A DNA stretch of 64,000 bases. Source: Actinophytocola sp044466355 (GTDB taxonomy: Bacteria; Actinomycetota; Actinomycetes; Mycobacteriales; Pseudonocardiaceae). Shown in pieces: positions 41,016-49,240 of this stretch; positions within the stretch are counted from its first letter, which is position 1; every line of letters begins with the position of its first letter. The stretch lies in contig NZ_JBITMQ010000012.1 of assembly GCF_044466355.1 (NCBI RefSeq), positions 295,907-359,906 on the forward strand, written 5' to 3'. The notes below the pieces were generated by a model, which saw nothing but the letters and a program-made list of their open reading frames with translations, searched no databases and was not told where the DNA came from. The position numbers were made by a program, and so were the translations under genes.

Positions 41016-41950
41016 CAGGAAAGCCGCGCCCTGAGCAGGTCGAGCACCGCGGGCGCGTCGACGCCGACGCACACGTTCACGGGCGGCCGCCCCTGCCACG
41101 CCGCGGGCGCCGCGTCGTCGGTGTTGCCGAGGCTCGGCCACGTCTTGCCGCGGCTGATGCCCTGTGTCTCCACGCGCACCGGCCACCGTTCGGTGCGGAA
41201 CAGGCCCGGGTCGAGCAGGTACGCGACCGCGCTGGGGTCGTGCAGGTAGATGCCGTCCAGGCCGTTGACCTCGGCCAGGAAGTCGCGGTACAGCGGCACC
41301 GCCTGCGCGAGCATCCGCGCGGTCGCCGTGTCCCGCCTGGTCAGCTCGTCGATGCCGGCGCCGGGCAGCACCACCTCGTGCGTCACGTCCAGGCCGACCA
41401 TCGTCACCGGCCACCGCGCGCCGAACACCACGTCCGCCGCCTCGGGGTCGTTCCACATGTTCGCCTCGGCGGCGGGCGTCGCGTTGCCGGGGCCGAGCGC
41501 GTTGCCGCCCATGACCACGACCTGCTCGACGAGCGTGTCGAGGTCGGGCCGCAGCCGCAGCGCCAGCGCGAGGTTGGTGAGCGGGCCGATCGCCAGCAAC
41601 GTCGCGCCCGGCGCCTCCCGGCACAGGAACTCGGCGGCTGTGATGTCCAGTGCCGCGCGGGACGGTGCCACCAGTTCGCCGCCGTCGCCCAGCCCGTCCT
41701 CGCCGTGGATCTGGGGGATCGCGCCCCGGTAGTCCATCGCGACCGGCGCCGCGGCACCGGGCGCGACCGGGATGTCGGCGCGACCCGCGACGTCCAGCAA
41801 CGTCAGCGCGTTGCGGGTGGCGGTCTCGACCGTCACGTTGCCGAACACGGTCGTCAGCCCGACCACGTCCAGCTCCGGCGAGGCGAGTGCGGCGAACAAC
41901 GCCATCGCGTCGTCGATGCCGGGGTCGGTGTCGATGATGAGGCGCGTCAC
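41015..41950 (-). CDS. Inosine-uridine-preferring nucleoside hydrolase family protein
   Basis: A 311-residue enzyme with the calcium-binding start LIIDTDPGIDDAMAL, then GLTTVFGNV, LLAIGPLTNLALAL, VVMGGNALGPGNATP and FNMW-type EANMWNDPEAAD. A late VGLDVTHEVVL follows, with YLHDPSAVAYL carrying the histidine-aspartate of the family. It cleaves the N-glycosidic bond of ribonucleosides in the cytoplasm. Five bases separate it from the isomerase-like gene upstream and it overlaps the LanC-like start. Why a nucleosidase ends a rhamnose operon is not explained. Confidence 0.87.
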   Translation of the reverse strand: MTRLIIDTDPGIDDAMALFAALASPELDVVGLTTVFGNVTVETATRNALTLLDVAGRADIPVAPGAAAPVAMDYRGAIPQIHGEDGLGDGGELVAPSRAALDITAAEFLCREAPGATLLAIGPLTNLALALRLRPDLDTLVEQVVVMGGNALGPGNATPAAEANMWNDPEAADVVFGARWPVTMVGLDVTHEVVLPGAGIDELTRRDTATARMLAQAVPLYRDFLAEVNGLDGIYLHDPSAVAYLLDPGLFRTERWPVRVETQGISRGKTWPSLGNTDDAAPAAWQGRPPVNVCVGVDAPAVLDLLRARLS

Positions 41951-41954
41951 GGCC

Positions 41955-43358
41955 TCACGTTACCGTGATCAGCTCCACTCCGAGGAGGCTCGCGACGGCC
42001 TTCAGTTCCGCCAGCCGGTGGCCGGTGCCGAGCGCCCAGTGGTGCCCGACGCCGCTCGCGGACCAGTCGTCGGTCCATTCGCCGGGGTCTCGCCCGAAGT
42101 CGACGCGGCTGGTGGTGTTGCCGATCCGCATGTGCGGCCCGTCCGCGACCGTGCCCTCGGCGGCGACCAGCGTGTACCGGCCGTCGCGGGTCTGGCCGAC
42201 GCCCAGCAGCGTCACCGGGCCGGTGGCCACGTCGAACTCGACCGACACGCCCCAGCCGCGCTTGCCGTGGAACACACCCAGGCCACGCAGGAGCGGTTTC
42301 TTCGCCGAGATCGCCAGGTGCGCCGGTCCGTCGTGGCCCATCTCCACGTGTCCGCGCGTGAAGTCCAGCGCCTGGAACTCGGTGAACGACCCGCCCGCGC
42401 CGAGCACGTCCATGACCAGCATGGCGAGGCTCGTGCGCAGCTCGTACTCACCGGCGGCCGGGACGCCGCGTGCGGTCAGCAGGCTCGCGCCGAGGATCAT
42501 GCCCGCGCCCAGGCGCTCGTGCTGCTCGCCGTTCAGGCCGCGGTGGTAGTAGGCGAGGCTGTCGAGGTCGAAGTCGGCGACCAGCCGGTCCAACCCGACG
42601 GACACCTTGGCGCCCCACGCGAAGTCCTCGTCGTCGACCGACTCGGTCACCTCGAACACCGACCGCGCCTCCGCCACCCGAGCGTCCACTTCGGACTCCG
42701 TGACCGCGTCGACCCGCACTCGCAGGTCGTCGAACTCCAGCACCTCCACGTGCCCGCCGAAGTGCGCGTTCACCATCGCGAGGTCGGTCGACACGTCGTA
42801 CATGCCCGGGTACAGGTGGCCCATCAGCCCGTGCCTGCCGTGCCGCAGCACCTTGCGCACGCTCGCCGCCCTGATCCACGCGCCGATCCGCGCCCAGGCC
42901 CGCTCGTCGCGCAGGTACCCCGACACGCTGCGGAACTCGACGCCCGCGCGGGTGAACGCGTTCGCCATCTCCGGCAGCGGGCACGCGCCGCAGTACGCGA
43001 GCCACTGCCCGGTGTCGAACGTGGCGTGGTCGATCGACTCGGTCGGCTGCAGGTTGATCAGCAGCACCGGCGCGCCACTGCGTTGTGCCACCGGCATCAG
43101 CATGGTCGCGGTCAGGTACGTGGTGAGGAACCCGACGATCAGGTCACAGCCCGCCTCACGGAGCTTCTCGGCGGCCTTCGCGCCTTCCTGCGCGTCGGAG
43201 ATGAACCCGACGTCGACGATCTCGGCGTCGTAGCCGGCGATCCGCTCGCTGACGTACCGCGACGACTCCTGCAGCGTCGGCAGGAGATCCGGGAACTGCG
43301 GCCAGTACGCGCCGAGCCCACCGGCGATCAGGCCGATCCTGGGGCGCCTGTCGGTCAT
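41955..43358 (-). CDS. L-arabinose/L-fucose isomerase-superfamily protein
   Basis: A 467-residue protein with the three-domain fold of AraA/FucI isomerases: PRIGLIAGGLGAYWPQFP at the start, AGCDLIVGFLTTYLTATMLM, VLLINLQPTESID, GLMGHLYPGMYDVSTDLAMV, and the C-terminal FTRGHVEMGHDGPAHLAIS with VGHHWALGTGH. Metal ligands in this superfamily are Glu and His residues, plausibly those in VEMGHDG and SGVGHHWAL. ATG 43358 is used; longer reading lies in the upstream intergenic bases. The sugar is unknown. In this operon it may handle a second deoxy- or pentose sugar released with rhamnose. Confidence 0.75.
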   Translation of the reverse strand: MTDRRPRIGLIAGGLGAYWPQFPDLLPTLQESSRYVSERIAGYDAEIVDVGFISDAQEGAKAAEKLREAGCDLIVGFLTTYLTATMLMPVAQRSGAPVLLINLQPTESIDHATFDTGQWLAYCGACPLPEMANAFTRAGVEFRSVSGYLRDERAWARIGAWIRAASVRKVLRHGRHGLMGHLYPGMYDVSTDLAMVNAHFGGHVEVLEFDDLRVRVDAVTESEVDARVAEARSVFEVTESVDDEDFAWGAKVSVGLDRLVADFDLDSLAYYHRGLNGEQHERLGAGMILGASLLTARGVPAAGEYELRTSLAMLVMDVLGAGGSFTEFQALDFTRGHVEMGHDGPAHLAISAKKPLLRGLGVFHGKRGWGVSVEFDVATGPVTLLGVGQTRDGRYTLVAAEGTVADGPHMRIGNTTSRVDFGRDPGEWTDDWSASGVGHHWALGTGHRLAELKAVASLLGVELITVT

Positions 43359-43368
43359 GGTTACCTCC

Positions 43369-44730
43369 TCAGCCGATCCGGAAGTCGGCGACACGGATCG
43401 GCGACGGCGTGGTGCCGGTCGAACGTTGTTGGTACAGCACGGAAAGCACGCCACCGGCGAGGTCGACGTTCACCTCGCCGAAGACGTTCATGCCCGGCCG
43501 GTCGAACAGCACGGTCCAGTCCGTCCAGCCGCTCGCCTTGGACGCGGCCACGATCCGGCCGTAGGGCATGACGAGGTAGGCGTTGTCGTCCCGGTCGAAC
43601 ACGATCCGGGTGCGGCCGGTGGCGTTCGGCGGAACCGGGACCTCCATCTTGGTCCAGGTGCCGTTCTTCTTGGTCAGGTGGAACGTGCGGGCCCAGCGGG
43701 TGCGGTCGGCGGCGTAGCTGGTGACGCACTGGGTGAACCGGCCGGGCACGTAGCTGATGACCACGTGCGGGGTGCCGGTCGAGTCGACGGCCTGGCTTTC
43801 CTGGTTCATCAGGCCGTGGTCGGGGTCGAGAGGATCGACGACCAGGCTCTGGTCGACCGCGACGGGTGTGGTGACCTGGGTGCCGTCGTCGCGGTGCCAG
43901 GTGCGGCCGCGGTCGTCGCTGTAGACGTAGCCGGTGTCGTGGTTGGTGAGGCCGCCCGGCGCGCACAGGACTCCGGCGTTGCCCTCGCGCCACGTGAACG
44001 CCGCGTGCAGACGTCCGTTCGGCCCGTAGGTGAGGCCGTGCAGGTACATGTTTCGGGTGGTGCTGACGACGCCGTTGGGCCCGGTGTAGCTGCCGGTCGC
44101 CGAGGTCCACCTGCCGAGCTTGCGCCAGGTGCCGTCGTACTCGGCCAGTTCGAGGGTGCCGTTGCCGGAGCCGCCGGTGCGGTAGCTCAGCTGGAGGTTC
44201 TTCTCGGGCGTGACCACGAACCGCGGGTACGTGATGCCGCCGAGGTCGACACCGTCCAGGGTGCGTTGCACGGGACCGAAGTCGGCGGCGGACCACTGTG
44301 GACGATCGACGACACCCGCGTTCGACTTCACGTAGAACACCCGCGTGTTGTGGGTGTCCATCGCGACGTGCAGGCGGCCGTCGCGCGGCGAGATCCCCAG
44401 CGAGATCACGTTGTGCGAGTCGTTGGCCGACAGCTTGTGGGGGAGCACGACCTTCTGCCACGTGGTCGTGCCGGTCTTGCGGCGCGCCACCACCGCACCG
44501 CGGTCGGCCGTGTACCAGGCGGCGTACTGGAACGCGCCGTAGGTGCGGATCGCGTCCTGCGCGAACGACTCGTTGTTGACCAGCCCGTCGTACGAGACGA
44601 AGTACAGCGCGGCCGGGTCGAGCTGGGTGTCCCGCAGGAAACGCACCGCGGGACCGGCCAACGGTTCAGCGGCAACCACAGTGGACCCCGCGAGCAGCAG
44701 GGTCGCGAGCAGGACACCCAGTCGTCTCAT
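43369..44730 (-). CDS. Secreted BNR_4 repeat protein, possible rhamnose-glycan hydrolase or lyase
   Basis: A 453-residue protein with a Sec signal peptide (MRRLGVLLATLLLAGSTVVA). A seven-bladed-propeller-like domain has BNR-type turns such as YSDDRGRTWHRDDG. The order FVSYDGLVNNESFAQDAIRT, GISPRDGRLHVAMDTHN and YVKSNAG fits the BNR_4 family, which contains enzymes acting on L-rhamnose-uronic acid linkages and ulvan. It is encoded 1 base after the rhamnose isomerase gene, so an extracellular role in releasing rhamnose is a reasonable inference. Catalytic residues cannot be assigned. Confidence 0.7.
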   Translation of the reverse strand: MRRLGVLLATLLLAGSTVVAAEPLAGPAVRFLRDTQLDPAALYFVSYDGLVNNESFAQDAIRTYGAFQYAAWYTADRGAVVARRKTGTTTWQKVVLPHKLSANDSHNVISLGISPRDGRLHVAMDTHNTRVFYVKSNAGVVDRPQWSAADFGPVQRTLDGVDLGGITYPRFVVTPEKNLQLSYRTGGSGNGTLELAEYDGTWRKLGRWTSATGSYTGPNGVVSTTRNMYLHGLTYGPNGRLHAAFTWREGNAGVLCAPGGLTNHDTGYVYSDDRGRTWHRDDGTQVTTPVAVDQSLVVDPLDPDHGLMNQESQAVDSTGTPHVVISYVPGRFTQCVTSYAADRTRWARTFHLTKKNGTWTKMEVPVPPNATGRTRIVFDRDDNAYLVMPYGRIVAASKASGWTDWTVLFDRPGMNVFGEVNVDLAGGVLSVLYQQRSTGTTPSPIRVADFRIG

Positions 44731-44731
44731 C

Positions 44732-45898
44732 TCATGCTCCCCATCCGGCGGCGGCGCCGTCCCTGCGTTCGTCACGGAGCTTCTCGAAGTGACCTGACCG
44801 CTGGTAGGCGGCGATCGGGTCCGGGTCGATGCCCATGTCCTCCCGCAGCTCGGCGAGCAGCGGCCGCACGTCGGTGGCGAACGCGTCGGTCAGCGCCGCG
44901 TTGGCCGCGAGGACGTCCCCGTTCTGCTGCGCGGCGCGGAGCGCGTCCTGGTCGACCAGCAGCGCCTTCGCCGTCGCCTCCTGGACGTTGAGGACCGACC
45001 GGATCAGCGCGGGGATCTTCGGCTCGATGTTGTGGCACTGGTCGAGCATGAACGCGACACCGGCGCTCGCGTCCAGCCCGCCGCCGAGCACGATCTCCAC
45101 CATGATCCGGAACAGCTGGTAGGGGTCGGCGGCGCCCACCATCAGGTCGTCGTCGGCGTAGAACCGCGAGTTGAAGTGGAACCCGCCCAGCTTCTCCCGG
45201 TGCAACAGGAACGCGACGATGAACTCGATGTTCGTGCCGGGGGCGTGGTGCCCGGTGTCGACGAGCACCTTGGCGCGCTCGCCGAGGTCGACGCAGTGCG
45301 CGTAGCTGGTGCCCCAGTCCGGCACGTCCATCGTGTAGAACGCGGGCTCGAACAGCTTGTACTCCAGCAGCATCCGCTGGTCACCCGACAGTCGTTCGCC
45401 GACGGCGTGCAGGGCCTCGGACAGCCGCTCCTGCCGTGCGCGGACCGAGTCCTGGCCGGGGTAGTTCGTGCCGTCGGCGAACCACAGCGACAGGTCCCGC
45501 GACCCGGTCACGTTCATGATCTCGACGCATTCCAGGAGGTGGTCGAGCGCCTTGCGCCGGACCGTCTCGTCCGGGTTGCAGACGCTCCCGAGCCGGTAGT
45601 CGTCCTCCTGGAACACGTTCGGGTTGATCGCCCCCAGCCCGACGCCGCGTTCCCTGGCGTGGCGGGCCAGGTCGCCGTAGTCGTCGACCCGGTCCCAGGG
45701 AATGTGCAACGCGACGGTCGGTGCGACACCCGTGAACCGGTGCACGGTGGCGGCGTCGTCGACCTTCTCGTAGGCGTTGCGCGGCACCGCCTCCTGCGCG
45801 AACACCTTGAAGCGGGTGCCGGAGTTGCCGTACGCCCACGATGGGGTCTCGATGTGCTGGGCGGACAGCGCCGCCTTGACGGCTGACTGGTCGATCAT
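44732..45898 (-). CDS. rhaI: L-rhamnose isomerase (RhaI type)
   Basis: A 388-residue TIM-barrel isomerase. Metal and catalytic segments fit L-rhamnose isomerase of the Pseudomonas type: LEYKLFEPAFYTMDVPDWGT, LVDTGHHAPGTNIEFIVAF, LGGFHFNSRFYADDDLMVGA, plus DLSLWFADGTNYPGQ. ATG 45898 begins MIDQSAVKAAL; the upstream gene ends nine bases away. It converts L-rhamnose to L-rhamnulose in the cytoplasm. The next enzymes (kinase, aldolase) are not in this window and must lie elsewhere. Confidence 0.88.
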   Translation of the reverse strand: MIDQSAVKAALSAQHIETPSWAYGNSGTRFKVFAQEAVPRNAYEKVDDAATVHRFTGVAPTVALHIPWDRVDDYGDLARHARERGVGLGAINPNVFQEDDYRLGSVCNPDETVRRKALDHLLECVEIMNVTGSRDLSLWFADGTNYPGQDSVRARQERLSEALHAVGERLSGDQRMLLEYKLFEPAFYTMDVPDWGTSYAHCVDLGERAKVLVDTGHHAPGTNIEFIVAFLLHREKLGGFHFNSRFYADDDLMVGAADPYQLFRIMVEIVLGGGLDASAGVAFMLDQCHNIEPKIPALIRSVLNVQEATAKALLVDQDALRAAQQNGDVLAANAALTDAFATDVRPLLAELREDMGIDPDPIAAYQRSGHFEKLRDERRDGAAAGWGA

Positions 45899-45906
45899 CG
45901 GTTCTC

Positions 45907-46224
45907 CTAGTCGAGGTGGAAGACCTCGGTGAGCGGCGTGATGCCTTCGTCGGGCGCCCCGTCGAGCCCTTCGAAGAACGGCGCCATCTCGGTCTGCCAC
46001 CGTGTGTTCACCTCGCGCGCCGCCATCCCGGCGAGCGCCGCGTCGAGGTCGTCGGTCTCGAAGTAGCCGACGAGCAACCCGTCCGGGCGGAGGAACAGCG
46101 AGTAGTTCCGCCAGCCGGTCTCGCGCAGCGCCGCCAGCATGTCCGGCCACACCTCGGCGTGCCGCCGCGTGTACTCCTCGATCCGGTCGGCCCGAACCTT
46201 GAGCAGGAAGCACACCCGCCGCAT
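45907..46224 (-). CDS. rhaM: L-rhamnose mutarotase
   Basis: A 105-residue RhaM protein. It has RVCFLLKVRADRIEEYTRRH with the conserved Tyr-x-x-x-His, then NYSLFLRPDGLLVGYFETDD and REVNTRWQTEMAPFFE. It interconverts alpha and beta L-rhamnose to feed the isomerase. It sits between the binding-protein gene (TGATG junction) and rhaI. It is a distant paralogue of the 21109-21417 mutarotase of the fucose cluster. Confidence 0.92.
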   Translation of the reverse strand: MRRVCFLLKVRADRIEEYTRRHAEVWPDMLAALRETGWRNYSLFLRPDGLLVGYFETDDLDAALAGMAAREVNTRWQTEMAPFFEGLDGAPDEGITPLTEVFHLD

Positions 46225-47297
46225 CAGAAGTCGAAGTCGTCGATGTTGTCGGCGTTGAAGTTGGTCGGCGGACCGAGGATGATCTCCCCGTTCTTCCCGA
46301 TCGTCCGCTCACCGAGCTTGCCCGCCTTCAACGTCTCACCCTCGGCACCGCTGATCTGCCCGGACGCGAGCGCCGCCGCCGCGTACCCGGCCAGGTACCC
46401 CAGCTCCACCGGGTTCCACAGCGCGAACTCGGTGACCGTGCCGTCCTTGACGAACTGCCGCATCTGGTTCGGCGTCCCGAGCCCGGTCAGCTTGACCTTG
46501 CCCTTGTACGGCGACGAGGACAGGTACCGCGCGGCCGCCGAGATCCCGACCGTGGTCGGCGAGATGATCCCCTTCAGGTCCGGAATGGACTGCAGCAGCC
46601 CCTGCGCCTCCTGGAACGACTTCTGGTCGTCGTCGTCCCCGTAGGCGATCTTGACCAGCTCGATGTCCTTGTACTCGGGCTTGGTCAGCTCGTCCTTCAT
46701 GAACTCGATCCAGGTGTTCTGGTTCGTCGCGTTCGGGGTCGCCGACAGGATCGCGATCTTTCCCTTCCCGCCGATCTGGTCGGACATCAGCTTCACCTGC
46801 GACCGCCCGATCTCCTCGGAGTCGGCCTGGTTGACGAAGATCTGCCGCGCGTCGGGTGCCGCGTCGGAGTCGTACGTCACCACCGCGATGCCCTTGCTCA
46901 TCGCGTCCTTCAGCGCGGGCGCGACCGCGTTCGGGTCGTTCGCCGCGATGACGATCGCGTCCGCCTTCTGCTGGATGAGCGTGTTGATGTAGGTCACCTG
47001 CGACGACGCGGACGCGTCGGACGGGCCGACCTCCTTGCCCGTGCCCTTCAGCTCCGCGACCGCGTCGATGCCGCCCTCGTCGACCAGCACCTCGTACGGG
47101 TTGTCGATCTCCTTCGGCAGGAAGGTGATCTCCAGGCCCTCCTTGATCGGGGCGTTCGGGTCGGCCTCCTTCGCGGTCGCGTCGCCGCCATCGCCCGCGG
47201 CGGCGTCAGACCCCTTGGTGGTCCCGCCGCAGCTCGCCACCAGCGTCAGCGCCAGGCCGGCGCTCAGCGTCCACAACAGACGGTTCGAGCGGAGCAT
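46224..47297 (-). CDS. Rhamnose ABC transporter substrate-binding lipoprotein
   Basis: A 357-residue RhaS-type binding protein. The lipobox is LVASCGG, followed by an acidic linker. The ligand fold is EITFLPKEIDNPYEVLVDEG, QVTYINTLIQQKADAIVIA and VVTYDSDAAPDARQIFVNQ. GAGGAGG stands seven bases before ATG 47297, so the start is secure. This means its first 92 bases overlap the end of the upstream permease gene in another frame. With two different permeases and one double ATPase it forms the four-component rhamnose importer known from Rhizobium and Streptomyces. Confidence 0.9.
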   Translation of the reverse strand: MLRSNRLLWTLSAGLALTLVASCGGTTKGSDAAAGDGGDATAKEADPNAPIKEGLEITFLPKEIDNPYEVLVDEGGIDAVAELKGTGKEVGPSDASASSQVTYINTLIQQKADAIVIAANDPNAVAPALKDAMSKGIAVVTYDSDAAPDARQIFVNQADSEEIGRSQVKLMSDQIGGKGKIAILSATPNATNQNTWIEFMKDELTKPEYKDIELVKIAYGDDDDQKSFQEAQGLLQSIPDLKGIISPTTVGISAAARYLSSSPYKGKVKLTGLGTPNQMRQFVKDGTVTEFALWNPVELGYLAGYAAAALASGQISGAEGETLKAGKLGERTIGKNGEIILGPPTNFNADNIDDFDF

Positions 47298-48237
47298 CTT
47301 TGGTCCTCCTCGGTTTGAACACGACCGGGACGAGCACGGAGAGGATCAGTAGCAGTCCCGTGATGACGTTCTGGATCTCGTTGCTGACATCGTCGAGGAA
47401 CAACACGTTGCGCAGGCCCGCCATGGCCAGCAGCGCGGTCGCGACCCCGAGCACCGTGCCGCGGCCGCCGAAGATCGACACCCCGCCGAGCAGTACCGCG
47501 GCGACGGCGACCAGCTCCATGCCGTTCGCGTTGTCGGCGCGGGCGCTGTTGTAGCGGAGCGTGTAGATCAGCGACGCGACCGCCGCCAGCCCGCCCGACA
47601 GCAGGTACAGCGCGAACTTGACGCGGTCCACGCGGATGCCGGAGAACCGCGCGGTCTCCTTGCCGAGCCCGATCGCGTACAGCGACCGCCCGACGGTCGT
47701 CTTGTGGACGAGCACGGCGATCACGGCGCCGACGAACAGCACCAGCACCGTCGCGTACGGCAGGAACGTGCCGGGGATCGAGTCGGTCGCGAACGGGCGG
47801 TAGTTCTCCGGGAACCCGGTCACCGCGCGGTCGCCGAGCAGCACGTACGCCAGGCCGCGGTACAGCCCGAGCGTGCCGATCGTGACCGCGAGCGACGGCA
47901 ACCCGAACCGCACCACCAGCACCGCGTTGACCGACCCGAGTGCCACCCCGGCGAGGACCACCAGTGGCACGATCGTCTCGAACGACATGCCCGCGTCCCA
48001 CAGCGTGCCCGTGAGCGCGGAGCAGAACCCGAGCGTCGACGCCACCGACAGGTCGATCTCGCCGGTCAGCACGATCGGCAGCAACGCGAACGCCAGCAGC
48101 GCGACCTCGCTGTAGTCCAGCAGCAGGAAGCTGATGTTGCCCTGCTCGGCGAACCCGTCACTCGCCGAACCGAAGGCGAACACCCCGACGCACAGCAGGA
48201 GGAGAACGCTCTCCCAGCGCAGGAGCCTGTCAAGCAC
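47206..48237 (-). CDS. Rhamnose ABC transporter permease (second)
   Basis: A 343-residue CUT2 permease starting at GTG 48237 inside the end of the other permease gene. About nine membrane segments are visible, with VALLAFALLPIVLTGEIDLS, TTVGRSLYAIGLGKETARFS and LLGGVSIFGGRGTVLGVA. The C-terminal tail after PVVFKPRRTKDAP is a charged extension of about 30 residues. It exists only because the frame runs 92 bases into the binding-protein gene; most relatives stop earlier. Confidence 0.87.
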   Translation of the reverse strand: MLDRLLRWESVLLLLCVGVFAFGSASDGFAEQGNISFLLLDYSEVALLAFALLPIVLTGEIDLSVASTLGFCSALTGTLWDAGMSFETIVPLVVLAGVALGSVNAVLVVRFGLPSLAVTIGTLGLYRGLAYVLLGDRAVTGFPENYRPFATDSIPGTFLPYATVLVLFVGAVIAVLVHKTTVGRSLYAIGLGKETARFSGIRVDRVKFALYLLSGGLAAVASLIYTLRYNSARADNANGMELVAVAAVLLGGVSIFGGRGTVLGVATALLAMAGLRNVLFLDDVSNEIQNVITGLLLILSVLVPVVFKPRRTKDAPLEPSVVDAERRPGADAGGELRRDHQGV

Positions 48238-49240
48238 GGCGCACCGCCCTCTCGGCCCGTAGTCGTTCCGCGAGGCGCACCATGAACGCCCGGTCCAGCG
48301 AGATCGCCACCAGCAGGGCGGCACCGTCGACCGCCCGCTGCCAGAACGCGGGGACGCCGAGGATCGGCAGCGCGCTGGTGATCGTGGTCAGCAGCAGCGC
48401 CCCGAGCACCGCGCCGAGCACGGTCCCGCTGCCGCCGAAGATCGCGACCCCGCCGACCACCACCGCGGCGACCACGGCCAGCTCGCGGCCGGTGCCGACG
48501 GAGGCGTTGATGGTGCCGAAGTACGCGGCGTGCATGACGCCGCCGAGCCCGACCAGCCCGCCGGAGACGACGAACGCGGAGAACACCCGCCGCCCGGTCG
48601 GGATACCGGCCAGGCGCGCGGCGTCCGGGTTGGACCCGATCGCGTACAGCTCACGGCCCGCGCGGAAGTTGTGCAGCGCGTACGCGGCGATCGCGAGGAC
48701 GACCAGCGTGATCAGCGTGAGGTTCGGGATGCCGAGCACCGAGCCGCTGCCGAGGTCCAGGAAGCCCTGCGGCATCTGGTAGGCGTTGATCTGGGTGGTG
48801 TTGGTGCCGGACGCCCACGCGTAGTCGATGCCGCGGAACACGTACAGCGTGCCGAGCGTGACCACCAGCGCGGGCACCTTGGCGATCGCGACGAGCGCGC
48901 CGTTGATCGCCCCGCACACCGCGCCGAGCCCGATCCCGGCGAGCACGACGACGATGACCGGCAGGTCCTTGTCGGCGAGGAACAGCTGCCCGGACAGGTA
49001 CGCCGTGAGCCCCATGACCGAGCCGACGGACAGGTCGATGTTGCGGGTGATCACGAGCAGCGCCTGCCCGATGGCGAGCAACCCGATGATCGACGCGTTG
49101 AGGAAGAGGTCGTGGATCCCCTGCCCGGAAAGGAAACTCGGCCGGGCGATGGTGGCGGCTCCGACGACGGCGACGAGTGCGACGACGATGCCCAGCTCAC
49201 GCCCGGCAAAGGCGGACTCCCTGGCGGAAGGCTTGATCAC
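48230..49240 (-). CDS. Rhamnose ABC transporter permease (first)
   Basis: A 336-residue CUT2 permease from GTG 49240 (GTGA with the ATPase stop). Membrane segments include LGIVVALVAVVGAATIARPS and ASIIGLLAIGQALLVITRNI, with the coupling stretch FRAGRELYAIGSNPDAARLA and VVVGGVAIFGGSGTVLGAVL. It pairs with the following permease to make a heterodimeric channel, as in rhamnose importers. Confidence 0.88.
   Translation of the reverse strand: MIKPSARESAFAGRELGIVVALVAVVGAATIARPSFLSGQGIHDLFLNASIIGLLAIGQALLVITRNIDLSVGSVMGLTAYLSGQLFLADKDLPVIVVVLAGIGLGAVCGAINGALVAIAKVPALVVTLGTLYVFRGIDYAWASGTNTTQINAYQMPQGFLDLGSGSVLGIPNLTLITLVVLAIAAYALHNFRAGRELYAIGSNPDAARLAGIPTGRRVFSAFVVSGGLVGLGGVMHAAYFGTINASVGTGRELAVVAAVVVGGVAIFGGSGTVLGAVLGALLLTTITSALPILGVPAFWQRAVDGAALLVAISLDRAFMVRLAERLRAERAVRRA

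Noticed and set aside
41955..43358. Naming the isomerase-like protein AraA or FucI
   Set aside because: Only the superfamily fold can be recognised. Its sequence differs from both classical groups, and the operon does not contain matching kinase or aldolase genes.
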